DNA from: Rubrivivax sp.
GTDB taxonomy: Bacteria; Pseudomonadota; Gammaproteobacteria; Burkholderiales; Burkholderiaceae_C
Direction of reading: 5' to 3'
DNA: 64,000 nt
Assembly: GCA_027485165.1 (NCBI GenBank)
Contig: JAIXRN010000056.1
Span: 1 to 64,000, forward strand
Numbering within the stretch: position 1 is the first letter of the stretch; each line of letters starts with the position of its first letter. Made by a program: the position numbers and the translations under genes. The notes under the pieces are model-generated. The model was not told where the DNA came from, searched no databases, and was given only the letters and a program-made list of their open reading frames with translations. Below are positions 1 to 8,837 of this stretch, one piece after another.

Positions 1-263
1 CCACTGGCGGGCGTTGCGCCGCTTGCCCGGGCGGCCAGCCCGGGCTGCACGGCGCGCCTACGCCAGTGGCTTTGGCCGCCCCGGCGCGGGTGTCGATTTC
101 TGCCGCGCAGACTCCTAGCGGCAAGGCAGCGGCAAGACAGCGACGCGACCGCGGCACGGCAGCAGCGCATTTGACGGCGCGCCGACAGCGCTTGGCGAAG
201 GCCGGCGGCGGCCCGTCGCGCCCAGGCCCGCCGCGGCTGCCGTCCGGGTCGATACTGCCAGGC

Positions 264-1649
264 ATGCCTGCTGCCAACACCCGCGACGCCCCTTTAGCCC
301 CAGCCGCAGCCCCAGCCGCAGCCCCAGCCGCCTGGCCGCCCGCCACGCCGCCGGCTGCGCCTGCGGCCACCGCCCTGGGCGCAGCCCTGGGCGCAGCCCT
401 GCAGCGATGGCGCGCCAAGCTGCCGCGCCAGACGCTGGTGCTGCTGGCGGTGTGCCTGGCCATCGCCCTGCTGTTGACGACGCTGGACGGCGGGCGTTTC
501 GTGATCAAGCTGACCTATTCCCTGTGCATCGGGCTGGCCTGCAACGGCATCAACGACCTGGCTTGGCTGTTCCAGGCCTGGGCCCATGACCAGTGGCGCC
601 GCCTGCGCGGGCTGGCCGCATCGCCCGGGCCGTTTGCATCGGGCTGGGGCGGTGTGCTCAGCGCGGCGGCCATCGGCCTGGTGCTCGGGCCCCCGCTGGG
701 TCAGTTCGTGGCCGACAGCCTATGGGGCTTCCGGTCGCCCAGCATCTTCAACCTGAACAGCACCACCAGCCGCGTGACCCTGGTCATCAGCGCGCTGGCC
801 ACGCTGGTGCTGATCATCGTCATCAGCGCTGCCGAACGCCTGGCCAAGGCCCGGGCCGAAGCCGAAGCCGCACAGCGCCAGGCCGCTGAAGCCCAGCTGC
901 GCCTGCTGCAAAGCCAGCTGGAACCGCACATGCTGTTCAACACCCTGGCCAACCTGCGCGTGCTGATCGGGCTGGAACCCGCCCGTGCCCAGGCCATGCT
1001 GGACCACCTGATCGCCTACCTGCGCGCCACCCTGGCGGCTTCGCGCCGCGGCGAACACGCGCTGGCCGATGAGTTCGCGCGCGTGTCGGACTACCTGGCC
1101 CTGATGGCCGTGCGCATGGGCCCGCGCCTGCAGGTGGCGCTGGACCTGCCGGCTGAACTGAAACAGCTGCCGGTGCCGCCGCTGCTGCTGCAACCGCTGG
1201 TGGAAAACAGCATCCAGCACGGGCTGGAAACACAGGTGGCAGGCGGGCAGGTGCGGGTCAGCGCGCGGCGCGAGGGCGACATGCTGGTGCTGGACGTGCT
1301 GGACAGCGGCGTGGGCCGCCTGGCCGCCAGCGCCCACGCGGCCGCCACGCCAGGGCGCCCCACCGGCGGCTTCGGCCTGTCGGGCGTGCGCGAACGCCTG
1401 GCCACCCTGTACGGCGCCCGCGCCAGCCTGGTGCTGGGTGACGCCCCGGGCGGCCACGGCACCCTGGCGACGGTGCGGCTGCCGGTCCTGCCCGGGCCGG
1501 TGCCCGTCCATGCGCCACTGCCGGCATCTGCTGCCAGCGCCTTGCCCTTGCCCATGCCCATGCCCACCAGCGCGGTCCAGACCCCGACCCCGACCCCGAC
1601 CCCGGTAATGGCCCACCACCCCGACACCCGCCCGCACATTCCCCGATGA
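264..1649 (+). CDS. LytS/YehU-type sensor histidine kinase
   Basis: Predicted inner-membrane sensor kinase that phosphorylates the response regulator encoded immediately downstream. Counting from the ATG at 264, four hydrophobic segments lie near residues 55-73, 80-97, 128-148 and 170-188. A short coiled linker follows, then the His_kinase motif QLEPHMLFNTL with the phospho-accepting His near residue 221. A GHKL ATPase domain carries VENSIQHGLE as its N box and GGFGLSGVRERL as its G box. An upstream TTG at 66 would add a basic low-complexity leader, so I prefer 264. Both ends hold short tandem repeats: Ala/Pro-rich after the start, and a Thr-Pro run near the stop made of GACCCC hexamers at 1580-1603. 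The stop overlaps the next start by 4 bases, which implies co-translation. The family is certain; the signal is unknown. Some relatives, such as FimS, control type IV pili. Confidence 0.9.
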   Translation: MPAANTRDAPLAPAAAPAAAPAAWPPATPPAAPAATALGAALGAALQRWRAKLPRQTLVLLAVCLAIALLLTTLDGGRFVIKLTYSLCIGLACNGINDLAWLFQAWAHDQWRRLRGLAASPGPFASGWGGVLSAAAIGLVLGPPLGQFVADSLWGFRSPSIFNLNSTTSRVTLVISALATLVLIIVISAAERLAKARAEAEAAQRQAAEAQLRLLQSQLEPHMLFNTLANLRVLIGLEPARAQAMLDHLIAYLRATLAASRRGEHALADEFARVSDYLALMAVRMGPRLQVALDLPAELKQLPVPPLLLQPLVENSIQHGLETQVAGGQVRVSARREGDMLVLDVLDSGVGRLAASAHAAATPGRPTGGFGLSGVRERLATLYGARASLVLGDAPGGHGTLATVRLPVLPGPVPVHAPLPASAASALPLPMPMPTSAVQTPTPTPTPVMAHHPDTRPHIPR

Positions 1650-2503
1650 ACCCGCCACGCGCCCTGATCGCCGAAGACGAACCCCTGCTGGCCGCTGGCC
1701 TTCATGCAGACCTGGCCGCGCTGTGGCCGGCCCTGCAGGTGGTGGCCAGCGTGGGCGATGGCGCCAGCGCCGTGACCCAGGCGCTGGCGCTGCAGCCCGA
1801 TGTCTGCTTCCTGGACATCCGCATGCCCGGCAGCACCGGCCTGGAAGCCGCCCAGGCCCTGGCCGAGGACTGGCCCGACACGGCCACCGGCGCGCCCTTC
1901 CCGCTGCTGGTCTTCGTCACCGCCTACGACCAGTACGCGCTGCAGGCCTTCGAGGCCCAGGCCGTGGACTACCTCGTCAAGCCGCTGGACCGCCAGCGCC
2001 TGGCGGCCTGTGTGCAGCGCCTGCAGGCGCGGCTGGCCGAACGTGCAGAACGTGCCGAACACGCCGCACAGGCAGCCCGATCGGCACCCGCCGCGCCCGC
2101 CAGCGCCGACCCCGCCCTGCAGCAGGCCCTGGCCCAGTTGCGGGCCCTGCTGGGCAGCACGGCCCCGGCGCCGGGGCCGCGGCTGGAAGTCATCCAGGCC
2201 CAGGTGGGCAACCTGGTGCACATGGTGCCGGTGGGCGAGGTGGTCTACTTCGAGGCCGCCGACAAGTACGTGCGCGTGGTCACGGCCACCCGCGAACACC
2301 TAATCCGCACATCGCTGCGCGAACTGCTGCCGCAGCTGGACCCGCAGGCCTTCTGGCAGGTGCACCGCGGCACGGTGGTGCAGGCGCGCTGCATCAGCAC
2401 CGCCAGGCGCGAAGAATCGGGCAAGGTGACGCTGACGCTGGCGGGCCGGCCCGAGAAACTGACGGCCAGCCGGCTCTACGCCCATCTGTTCAAAGGCATG
2501 TAG
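1646..2503 (+). CDS. LytTR-family response regulator (AlgR/LytR type)
   Basis: Cytoplasmic DNA-binding response regulator, 285 aa. The receiver domain (residues 1-125) starts with the acidic pair in LIAEDEPLLA. It has the phospho-acceptor Asp in VCFLDIRMPG and the conserved Lys in DYLVKPLDR. After an Ala-rich linker of about 60 residues, a LytTR DNA-binding domain (about 180-285) contains EVVYFEAADKYVRV and the FWQVHRGTVV segment. The ATG overlaps the kinase stop (ATGA), so the two proteins form one regulatory pair. AlgR-type regulators often control fimbrial, polysaccharide or virulence genes. A minor pilin operon lies 22 kb downstream in this window, but a functional link is only inference. 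Confidence 0.93.
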   Translation: MNPPRALIAEDEPLLAAGLHADLAALWPALQVVASVGDGASAVTQALALQPDVCFLDIRMPGSTGLEAAQALAEDWPDTATGAPFPLLVFVTAYDQYALQAFEAQAVDYLVKPLDRQRLAACVQRLQARLAERAERAEHAAQAARSAPAAPASADPALQQALAQLRALLGSTAPAPGPRLEVIQAQVGNLVHMVPVGEVVYFEAADKYVRVVTATREHLIRTSLRELLPQLDPQAFWQVHRGTVVQARCISTARREESGKVTLTLAGRPEKLTASRLYAHLFKGM

Positions 2504-2546
2504 TTCCGAGGATGTCTGCCGGCCCCGGGGTGAGAAAATCCGCCGC

Positions 2547-4340
2547 ATGGCCCACGACACCCCTTCCGGAACGGCACCCAAGCCCGTAGCAGCGAACTTC
2601 CTGCGCGGCATCATCGAACGCGACCTCGAGGCCGGCACCTGGGCCCAGCGCCGCTGGGGCGGCGGCCCGGGCGACGGCGCGCAACACGCCGCTGGCCCGC
2701 TGGACCCGGCGAAGATCCGCACCCGCTTCCCGCCCGAACCCAACGGCTACCTGCATGTGGGCCATGCCAAGAGCATCTGCCTGAACTTCGGCCTGGCGCG
2801 CGACTACGGCGGCGTCTGCCACCTGCGCTTCGACGACACCAACCCGGAAAAAGAAGAGCAGGAATACGTCGACGCCATCGTCGAGGCCGTGCGCTGGCTG
2901 GGCTTCGACTGGAATGTGGGCGGAACGGACCATCTCTTCTACGCCAGCAACTATTTCGACTTCATGCTGCGCGCGGCCAACGCCCTGATCGACGCCGGCC
3001 TGGCCTACGTCGACGAGCAAAGTGCCGAGGCCATGCGCGCCAACCGCGGCGACTTCACCACGCCCGGCACCAACAGCCCTTTCCGCAGCCGCACGCCGGC
3101 CGAAAACCACGCGCGTTTCGCCGAGATGCAGAGCGGCCACATGCCCGAAGGCGCGGCCGTGCTGCGCGCCAAGATCGACATGGCCAGCCCGAACATCAAC
3201 CTGCGCGACCCGGCGCTCTACCGCATCAAGCACGCCACGCACCACAACACGGGCGACAAGTGGCACATCTACCCGATGTATGCCTACGCGCACCCCATCG
3301 AAGACGCGCTGGAAAACATCACCCACAGCATCTGCACGCTGGAATTCGAAGACCAGCGCCCCTGGTACGACTGGCTGCTGGAACGGCTGGCCGACATGGG
3401 CCTGCTGAACCGGCCACTGCCCAAGCAGTACGAATTCGGCCGCCTGAACCTGAGCTACGTCGTCACCAGCAAGCGCAAGCTGCGCGAACTGGTGGCCGAG
3501 CACATCGTCGAAGGCTGGGACGACCCGCGCATGCCCACGATCTTCGGCATGCGCCGGCGGGGCTACACGCCAGCGTCCATCCGCGCCATGGCCGACGGCA
3601 CCGGCGCTTCCAAAACCAACATCTGGCTGGACTACGGCGTGCTGGAAGGCTGCCTGCGCAACGACCTGGAAGGCCAGGCCCCGCGCGCGATGGCCGTGCT
3701 GGACCCGGTGCCGCTGGTGCTGGAAAACTGGGCCGAAGTCTTCGGCAGCGCTGGCCATGTCGAACCCTGCCAGGCCCCGGCACACCCGCAGCGGCCCGAA
3801 CTGGGCCAGCGCCAGTTTGGCCTGGGGGCCCAGGTGTGGATCGAGAAGGACGACTTCGCCGAAGTGCCAGCCAAGGGCTTCTTCCGCCTCTTCCCCGGCA
3901 ACAAGGTACGCCTGAAGTACGGCATGGTGATCGAGTGCACCGGCTGCGAGAAAGACGCTGCCGGCCAGGTGACCCAGGTGCTGGCGCGCGTGGTGCCTGG
4001 CACCAAGAGCGGCACGCCCGGTTCTGATGCCGTGAAGGTGAAGGGCACCATCACCTGGGTGGGCGCGCACGACGCCGTGCCGGCCACCGTGAACCTGTAC
4101 GACCGCCTCTTCACCGAAGCCCAGCCCGACGCCGGCGGCCGCGACTTCCGCGAGGTGCTGAACCCGAACAGCAAGCAGGTCGTGCAGGCCTGGCTGGAAC
4201 CCGGCCTGGCCGACGCCCAGCGCGAAAACCGCTTCCAGTTCGAACGCCACGGCTATTTCGTGGCCGACCGCGAGCTTCACGCTGCCGGTGCGCCGGTGTT
4301 CAACCGCATCACCACGCTGAAGGACAGCTGGGGAACTTGA
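2547..4340 (+). CDS. glnS: Glutaminyl-tRNA synthetase
   Basis: Charges tRNA-Gln with glutamine in the cytoplasm (ATP + Gln + tRNA to Gln-tRNA + AMP + PPi). The 597-residue protein has the class I signature PEPNGYLHVGHAKS near residue 65, where HVGH is the HIGH motif. The KMSKS-equivalent VTSKRKLREL lies near residue 307. The C-terminal half holds the anticodon-binding beta-barrels, including QVWIEKDDFAEVP. Length is slightly above the usual 550-590 because of an N-terminal extension with a Gly/Ala-rich insert. A GAAAAT hexamer ends 7 bases before the ATG and there is no clear Shine-Dalgarno site, so a very short leader is possible. The gene stands alone, 43 bases after the two-component pair. 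Confidence 0.97.
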   Translation: MAHDTPSGTAPKPVAANFLRGIIERDLEAGTWAQRRWGGGPGDGAQHAAGPLDPAKIRTRFPPEPNGYLHVGHAKSICLNFGLARDYGGVCHLRFDDTNPEKEEQEYVDAIVEAVRWLGFDWNVGGTDHLFYASNYFDFMLRAANALIDAGLAYVDEQSAEAMRANRGDFTTPGTNSPFRSRTPAENHARFAEMQSGHMPEGAAVLRAKIDMASPNINLRDPALYRIKHATHHNTGDKWHIYPMYAYAHPIEDALENITHSICTLEFEDQRPWYDWLLERLADMGLLNRPLPKQYEFGRLNLSYVVTSKRKLRELVAEHIVEGWDDPRMPTIFGMRRRGYTPASIRAMADGTGASKTNIWLDYGVLEGCLRNDLEGQAPRAMAVLDPVPLVLENWAEVFGSAGHVEPCQAPAHPQRPELGQRQFGLGAQVWIEKDDFAEVPAKGFFRLFPGNKVRLKYGMVIECTGCEKDAAGQVTQVLARVVPGTKSGTPGSDAVKVKGTITWVGAHDAVPATVNLYDRLFTEAQPDAGGRDFREVLNPNSKQVVQAWLEPGLADAQRENRFQFERHGYFVADRELHAAGAPVFNRITTLKDSWGT

Positions 4341-4394
4341 GGGGCCGCAGGCGGGTCTGCCATGCCTGTGGTTCACTGTTTCAAGGAGAAAGCC

Positions 4395-4889
4395 ATGCGC
4401 AAGACCTTCTCGTCCCTGGCCTCGCTGGTCGCTGCTGCTGCTCTGCCTGGCGGCTTGCCGGCGTTGGCTGCCGGCACGGTGGAAGTGAAGTACCTGGAAC
4501 CCGAGAAATTCATCGACATCGGCCAGGGCAGCCATGAACGCGGCCAGAACCTGTCCAGCCTGAACCAGACTTTTCAAAGCCTGGCGCGCGACCTGCCCGA
4601 CGGCCAGACGCTGAAGATCGAAGTGCTGGACGTTGACTTGGCTGGTGAAACCCGCCTGGGCACGACTCGCGACCTGCGCGTCGTGCGCGGCGGCGCCGAC
4701 TGGCCGAGCATGACCCTGCGCTACACCCTGGCCGACGGCAACCGCACGCTGAAGACTGGCGAGGCGCAGCTGTCCGACATGGCCTACCTGTTTGCCTACC
4801 GCCCCTCGGGCCGGGACGGCCCGCTGCCGTTCGAACAGCGCATGCTGCAGCGCTGGTTCAGCGACACTTTCACCCCCACCCCACCCTGA
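4395..4889 (+). CDS. DUF3016 family exported protein
   Basis: Small protein of about 164 aa whose family (DUF3016) has no established function. The ATG at 4395 is preceded by AAGGAGAAAGCC, a good ribosome binding site, so it is preferred to an upstream in-frame start at 4362. A signal peptide is clear: MRKTF, then an Ala/Leu-rich stretch ending near ALAAG. The mature part contains VEVKYLEPEKFIDIG near its start and LDVDLAGETR in the middle, both typical of the family. It ends in a basic/aromatic region (MLQRWFSDTF). It lies 54 bases after glnS and just before an exported FKBP isomerase, so a periplasmic location for both is reasonable. Confidence 0.75.
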   Translation: MRKTFSSLASLVAAAALPGGLPALAAGTVEVKYLEPEKFIDIGQGSHERGQNLSSLNQTFQSLARDLPDGQTLKIEVLDVDLAGETRLGTTRDLRVVRGGADWPSMTLRYTLADGNRTLKTGEAQLSDMAYLFAYRPSGRDGPLPFEQRMLQRWFSDTFTPTPP

Positions 4890-4915
4890 AACCCGCTTTG
4901 CCACCCATCACGCAC

Positions 4916-5365
4916 ATGACGAACCTTGCCCGCCTGGCCTGTACCCTGGCCGCACCCCTGAGCCTGCTGCTGAGCGCCCCCACCTTTGCCGCAGACCCCC
5001 TGGCACAGGCGGCCGCAGCCAAGGGCGCCGTCGTCACCCCCACCGGCCTGGTGTACCTGGCGGTCAAGGAAGGCACGGGCCCGGCGCCTGCAGCCACCGA
5101 CACCGTGAAGGTGCATTACCGCGGCAGCTTTCCTGACGGCAAGGAATTCGACAGCAGCTATTCACGCGGGCAGCCGGCCAGCTTTCCGCTGAACCGCGTC
5201 ATCAAGTGCTGGACCGAAGGCGTGCAGCGCATGAAGGTGGGCGGCAAGGCCAAGCTCACCTGCCCGGCTGCCATCGCCTACGGCGAACGCGGTACGCCCG
5301 GCGGCCCGATTCCGCCGAACGCGGTGCTGCAGTTCGACGTTGAACTGCTGGGCATCGACAAGTAA
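4916..5365 (+). CDS. FKBP-type peptidyl-prolyl cis-trans isomerase, exported
   Basis: Catalyses cis-trans isomerisation of Xaa-Pro bonds during protein folding, probably in the periplasm. The 149-residue protein has a signal peptide ending near LLLSAPTFAAD. A single FKBP domain follows: TVKVHYRGSFPDGKEFDSS, then GVQRMKVGGKAKLTCP, then AYGERGTPGGPIPPNAVLQF and the final FDVELLGI strand. Most active-site aromatic and aliphatic positions look conserved. The usual FKBP Trp is in KCWTEGVQ. I start at the ATG at 4916; a TTG at 4898 would add six residues without improving the signal peptide. It follows the DUF3016 gene by 26 bases, probably in the same transcript. Confidence 0.93.
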   Translation: MTNLARLACTLAAPLSLLLSAPTFAADPLAQAAAAKGAVVTPTGLVYLAVKEGTGPAPAATDTVKVHYRGSFPDGKEFDSSYSRGQPASFPLNRVIKCWTEGVQRMKVGGKAKLTCPAAIAYGERGTPGGPIPPNAVLQFDVELLGIDK

Positions 5366-5374
5366 GTCAGGGCC

Positions 5375-5407
5375 GCCGCGGGCCGCGCTGCGCCCGCTGC
5401 GGGGTTT

Positions 5408-5408
<1 letters not shown>
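5375..5408 (+). terminator. Probable rho-independent terminator after the FKBP gene
   Basis: GCCGCGGGC (5375-5383) pairs with GCCCGCTGC (5392-5400) with one mismatch around an 8-base loop. It is followed by GGGG and a four-base T run ending at the stop codon of the convergent DUF808 gene. The T run is short, so activity is uncertain. Confidence 0.4.
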
Positions 5409-6328
<920 letters not shown>

Positions 6329-6646
6329 CGCCCCATTGTCCACGTAACGCCGCAACCGCTGTGCCCCCCGCGGGCGGCCACCCGCATGACCCCTGCCATG
6401 GCGACCCGACGCAACCACGCGGCGCCCCGGCAGCCGGCCTGATGCGCTGCATGCAGACGCTGCATTCCGGCGCGTCATTCAGGCGCGTCATTCAGGCGCG
6501 TCATTCATCCGCTTCACTTCCGCGCCAGGCGGCCGATATCCAGCTGTGCTGCTGTCAGTCGCACACGGGACGACCGCTGCGCCCGCCTTCATGACCCACC
6601 CCCTTCATCGGCCCTGCTCTGCCCCCGCCCCCGCCCAGCCACGCCC
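6329..6646. other. 318-base divergent intergenic region
   Basis: It separates the divergent DUF808 and HDOD genes and must hold both promoters. The one clear structure is a perfect three-copy 13-base tandem repeat at 6469-6507, listed separately. The last 100 bases are C-rich and carry no convincing -35/-10 pair. No small gene with a ribosome binding site was found. Confidence 0.6.
6469..6507. repeat. Three perfect tandem copies of a 13-bp unit
   Basis: GGCGCGTCATTCA occurs three times head to tail at 6469-6481, 6482-6494 and 6495-6507. The copies lie 140 bases upstream of the HDOD gene and 140 bases upstream of the DUF808 gene. Each copy offers one face to a DNA-binding protein with slightly more than one helical turn between copies. 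Confidence 0.9.
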
Positions 6647-7561
6647 ATGACCGCCAACGCCACGATTGCCCGCCCGGCCCCGGCAGCCGCACCTTCCACC
6701 GGCACCACCCAGCGCGTTGCCCAGGAACTGGACCAGGCGCGCCGCGCCGGCCCGCTGCGGCAGATTCAGATTCCGCCCTGCCCCGAGCTGCTGGCGCGCC
6801 TGCAGGCGGCCATGACCAGCGCCGAGCCCGACCTGGACGAAGTCGCCCGCATTGCCACCAGCGACGTGGCCATGGCCGCCACCCTGCTGCGCAATGCCAA
6901 CGGCCCGCTACACGCCTGCGGCCAGCCGGTGCAGACCGTCGGCCAGGCCATGAACCGGCTGGGCCTGAAAGCCACTGCGGCGCTGTTGACCGCCTTCCTG
7001 TTGCGCCACGCCATCCCCGTGGACCACCCGCAGCTGCGTCGCTTCTGGGAACGGTCGGCGCTGCGGGCAGGGGTGCTGCACTTCATCGCACGCCAGCTGC
7101 CCGGGCTGGACCCCGACCTGGCGCACCTGTTCGGTCTGTTCAGCCATGTCGGCCAACCCGTGCTGATGCAGTGCGTGCGGGGCTACGGCAGCACCCTGGC
7201 GGAAGCGGCCGCACGCATCGACCGGTCCTTCATCGCCACGGAAAACGCCAACCACCGCACCGACCATGCCGTCGTCGGCGCCATGGTGGCGCGCGCCTGG
7301 CACGTGGCGCCCCCGGTGGTGGCGGCGATCCGCCTGCACCACGACCTGGACCTGCTGGGCGGCACACAGACCGACGCCGAGGTGCAGACCCTGGTGGCCG
7401 CCGGCCTGCTGGCCGAGCACCTGGCGCGCGAACGCGAGGGCCTGGACGTGGAAGCCGACTGGCAGCGCCACGGCGCCGCCGCCCTGGGCTGGCTGGGCTT
7501 CAGCGCCGACGACTTGCTGGACTGGCAGCCGCGCTTGCAGGCCGAACTGGACCAGGCCTGA
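6647..7561 (+). CDS. HDOD domain protein
   Basis: Cytoplasmic signalling-type protein of 304 aa. Residues about 35-240 form an HDOD domain (a metal-dependent phosphohydrolase fold lacking the full HD active site). It has IPPCPELLARLQAAM at the start, the helix VGQAMNRLGLKATAALL, and the late segment TDHAVVGAMVARAWHVAP followed by AIRLHHD. Such proteins are often linked to chemotaxis, motility or c-di-GMP signalling, but the fold alone does not give a reaction. No catalytic GGDEF, EAL or receiver domain is attached. The gene is probably monocistronic, with the next gene starting 58 bases downstream on the same strand. Confidence 0.85.
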   Translation: MTANATIARPAPAAAPSTGTTQRVAQELDQARRAGPLRQIQIPPCPELLARLQAAMTSAEPDLDEVARIATSDVAMAATLLRNANGPLHACGQPVQTVGQAMNRLGLKATAALLTAFLLRHAIPVDHPQLRRFWERSALRAGVLHFIARQLPGLDPDLAHLFGLFSHVGQPVLMQCVRGYGSTLAEAAARIDRSFIATENANHRTDHAVVGAMVARAWHVAPPVVAAIRLHHDLDLLGGTQTDAEVQTLVAAGLLAEHLAREREGLDVEADWQRHGAAALGWLGFSADDLLDWQPRLQAELDQA

Positions 7562-7619
7562 ACTGCCAGCCGCCTGCCGGGCTGGCAGCATGCCCGGCGG
7601 CTGCGGCAACATCGGCTTC

Positions 7620-8837
7620 ATGGCCAAGACCCTGCGCGAACTCTTCCTGCTGGACCCAGGCATCCGCTTCCTGAACCACGGGTCCTTCGGCGCCTGCCCA
7701 GGCGAAGTCTTCGACGCCTACCAGCGCTGGCAGCGCGAACTGGAAGCCAACCCAGTGGCCTTTTTGGGCCGGCGTTCGGGCGAACTGCAGCGCAGCGCGC
7801 GCCAGGCGCTGGCCGCGCTGCTGAACGCCCCGGCCGACGATCTGGCCTTCGTGCCCAACGCCAGCACGGGGGTGAACGTGGTGGCGCGTTCGCTGCGCCT
7901 GGCCCCGGGCGACGAGGTGCTGGCCACCGACCATGAATACGGTGCCTGCGACGCCACCTGGCGCTGGGCCTGCGCGCAGCAGGGCGCGCAATACCGCCGC
8001 GTGGCCCTGCCGCTGCCCTACCGCGCGGACGAGGTGCTGCCGCGGCTGATGGCGGCGGTGACGCCGCGCACCCGGGTGATCTTCGCCAGCCACATCACGT
8101 CCACCACCGCACTGACCCTGCCCGTGGCCGAGCTGTGCGCGGCCGCGCGTGAACGCGGCATCACCACCGTGATCGACGGCGCCCATGCCCCGGGGCAGAT
8201 CGATCTGGACCTGGCGGCCATCGACCCCGACTTCTACACCGGCAACTGCCACAAGTGGCTGTGCGCGCCCAAGGGCTCGGCCTTCCTGTACGTACGGCGC
8301 GACCGGCAGGGTGACATCCAGGCGCCGGTCATCAGCTGGGGCTACGTGGCCGACGAGGAAGGCGGCGCCACCGCCCACGACACGTACACCGGCCACAGCG
8401 GGCTGGAACGGCGGCTGCTGTGGCAGGGCACGCGTGACATCGCCGCCTACCTGGCGGTGCCGGCGGCCATCGACTTCCAGCGCCGCCACGGCTGGCCCGC
8501 CTGGCGCGAGCGTTGCCATGCGATGGCCTGCGCCACACGGGCCCGGGTGCTGGCCGCCAGCGGCCTGCCCCTGCCCGCGCCTGACGCAGCGCATGCCCAG
8601 ATGGTGATCATCCCCGTGGCACTGCCCGCCGGCTGGGACGCGGCCGGGCTGCACGCATGGCTGCGCACGGCGCACCGCATCGAAGTGCCCGTCACAAAGC
8701 ACGACAGCCACACTTTCGTGCGGCTGTCGGTGCAGGCCTACAACGGCCCGGATGAGATGGACGCCCTGGTGGGCGCCTTGCTCAGCCTGCCGGGCGCCGG
8801 CGCGCCAGCACCGCAAAGCCCAGCAGGCCGGCCATGA
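7620..8837 (+). CDS. Class V aminotransferase (isopenicillin N epimerase-like)
   Basis: PLP-dependent enzyme of 405 aa in the NifS/CsdA fold group. The start MAKTLRELFLLDPGIRFLNH matches the family N-terminus with its FLNHGSFGACP substrate loop. The Schiff-base Lys is in GNCHKWLCAPKGSAF, and the cofactor-binding Asp lies in TTVIDGAHAPGQIDLD. Bacterial relatives include isopenicillin N epimerase and ergothioneine-pathway lyases (EgtE), so the substrate cannot be named. No egtB or egtD is nearby. Its last 56 bases overlap the end of the convergent GDSL gene, so the two transcripts are complementary at their 3' ends. Confidence 0.88.
   Translation: MAKTLRELFLLDPGIRFLNHGSFGACPGEVFDAYQRWQRELEANPVAFLGRRSGELQRSARQALAALLNAPADDLAFVPNASTGVNVVARSLRLAPGDEVLATDHEYGACDATWRWACAQQGAQYRRVALPLPYRADEVLPRLMAAVTPRTRVIFASHITSTTALTLPVAELCAAARERGITTVIDGAHAPGQIDLDLAAIDPDFYTGNCHKWLCAPKGSAFLYVRRDRQGDIQAPVISWGYVADEEGGATAHDTYTGHSGLERRLLWQGTRDIAAYLAVPAAIDFQRRHGWPAWRERCHAMACATRARVLAASGLPLPAPDAAHAQMVIIPVALPAGWDAAGLHAWLRTAHRIEVPVTKHDSHTFVRLSVQAYNGPDEMDALVGALLSLPGAGAPAPQSPAGRP

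Noticed and set aside
2490..4904. 804-codon open frame opposite glnS
   Set aside because: Antisense shadow of glnS and the DUF3016 gene; no motif and an odd amino-acid composition.
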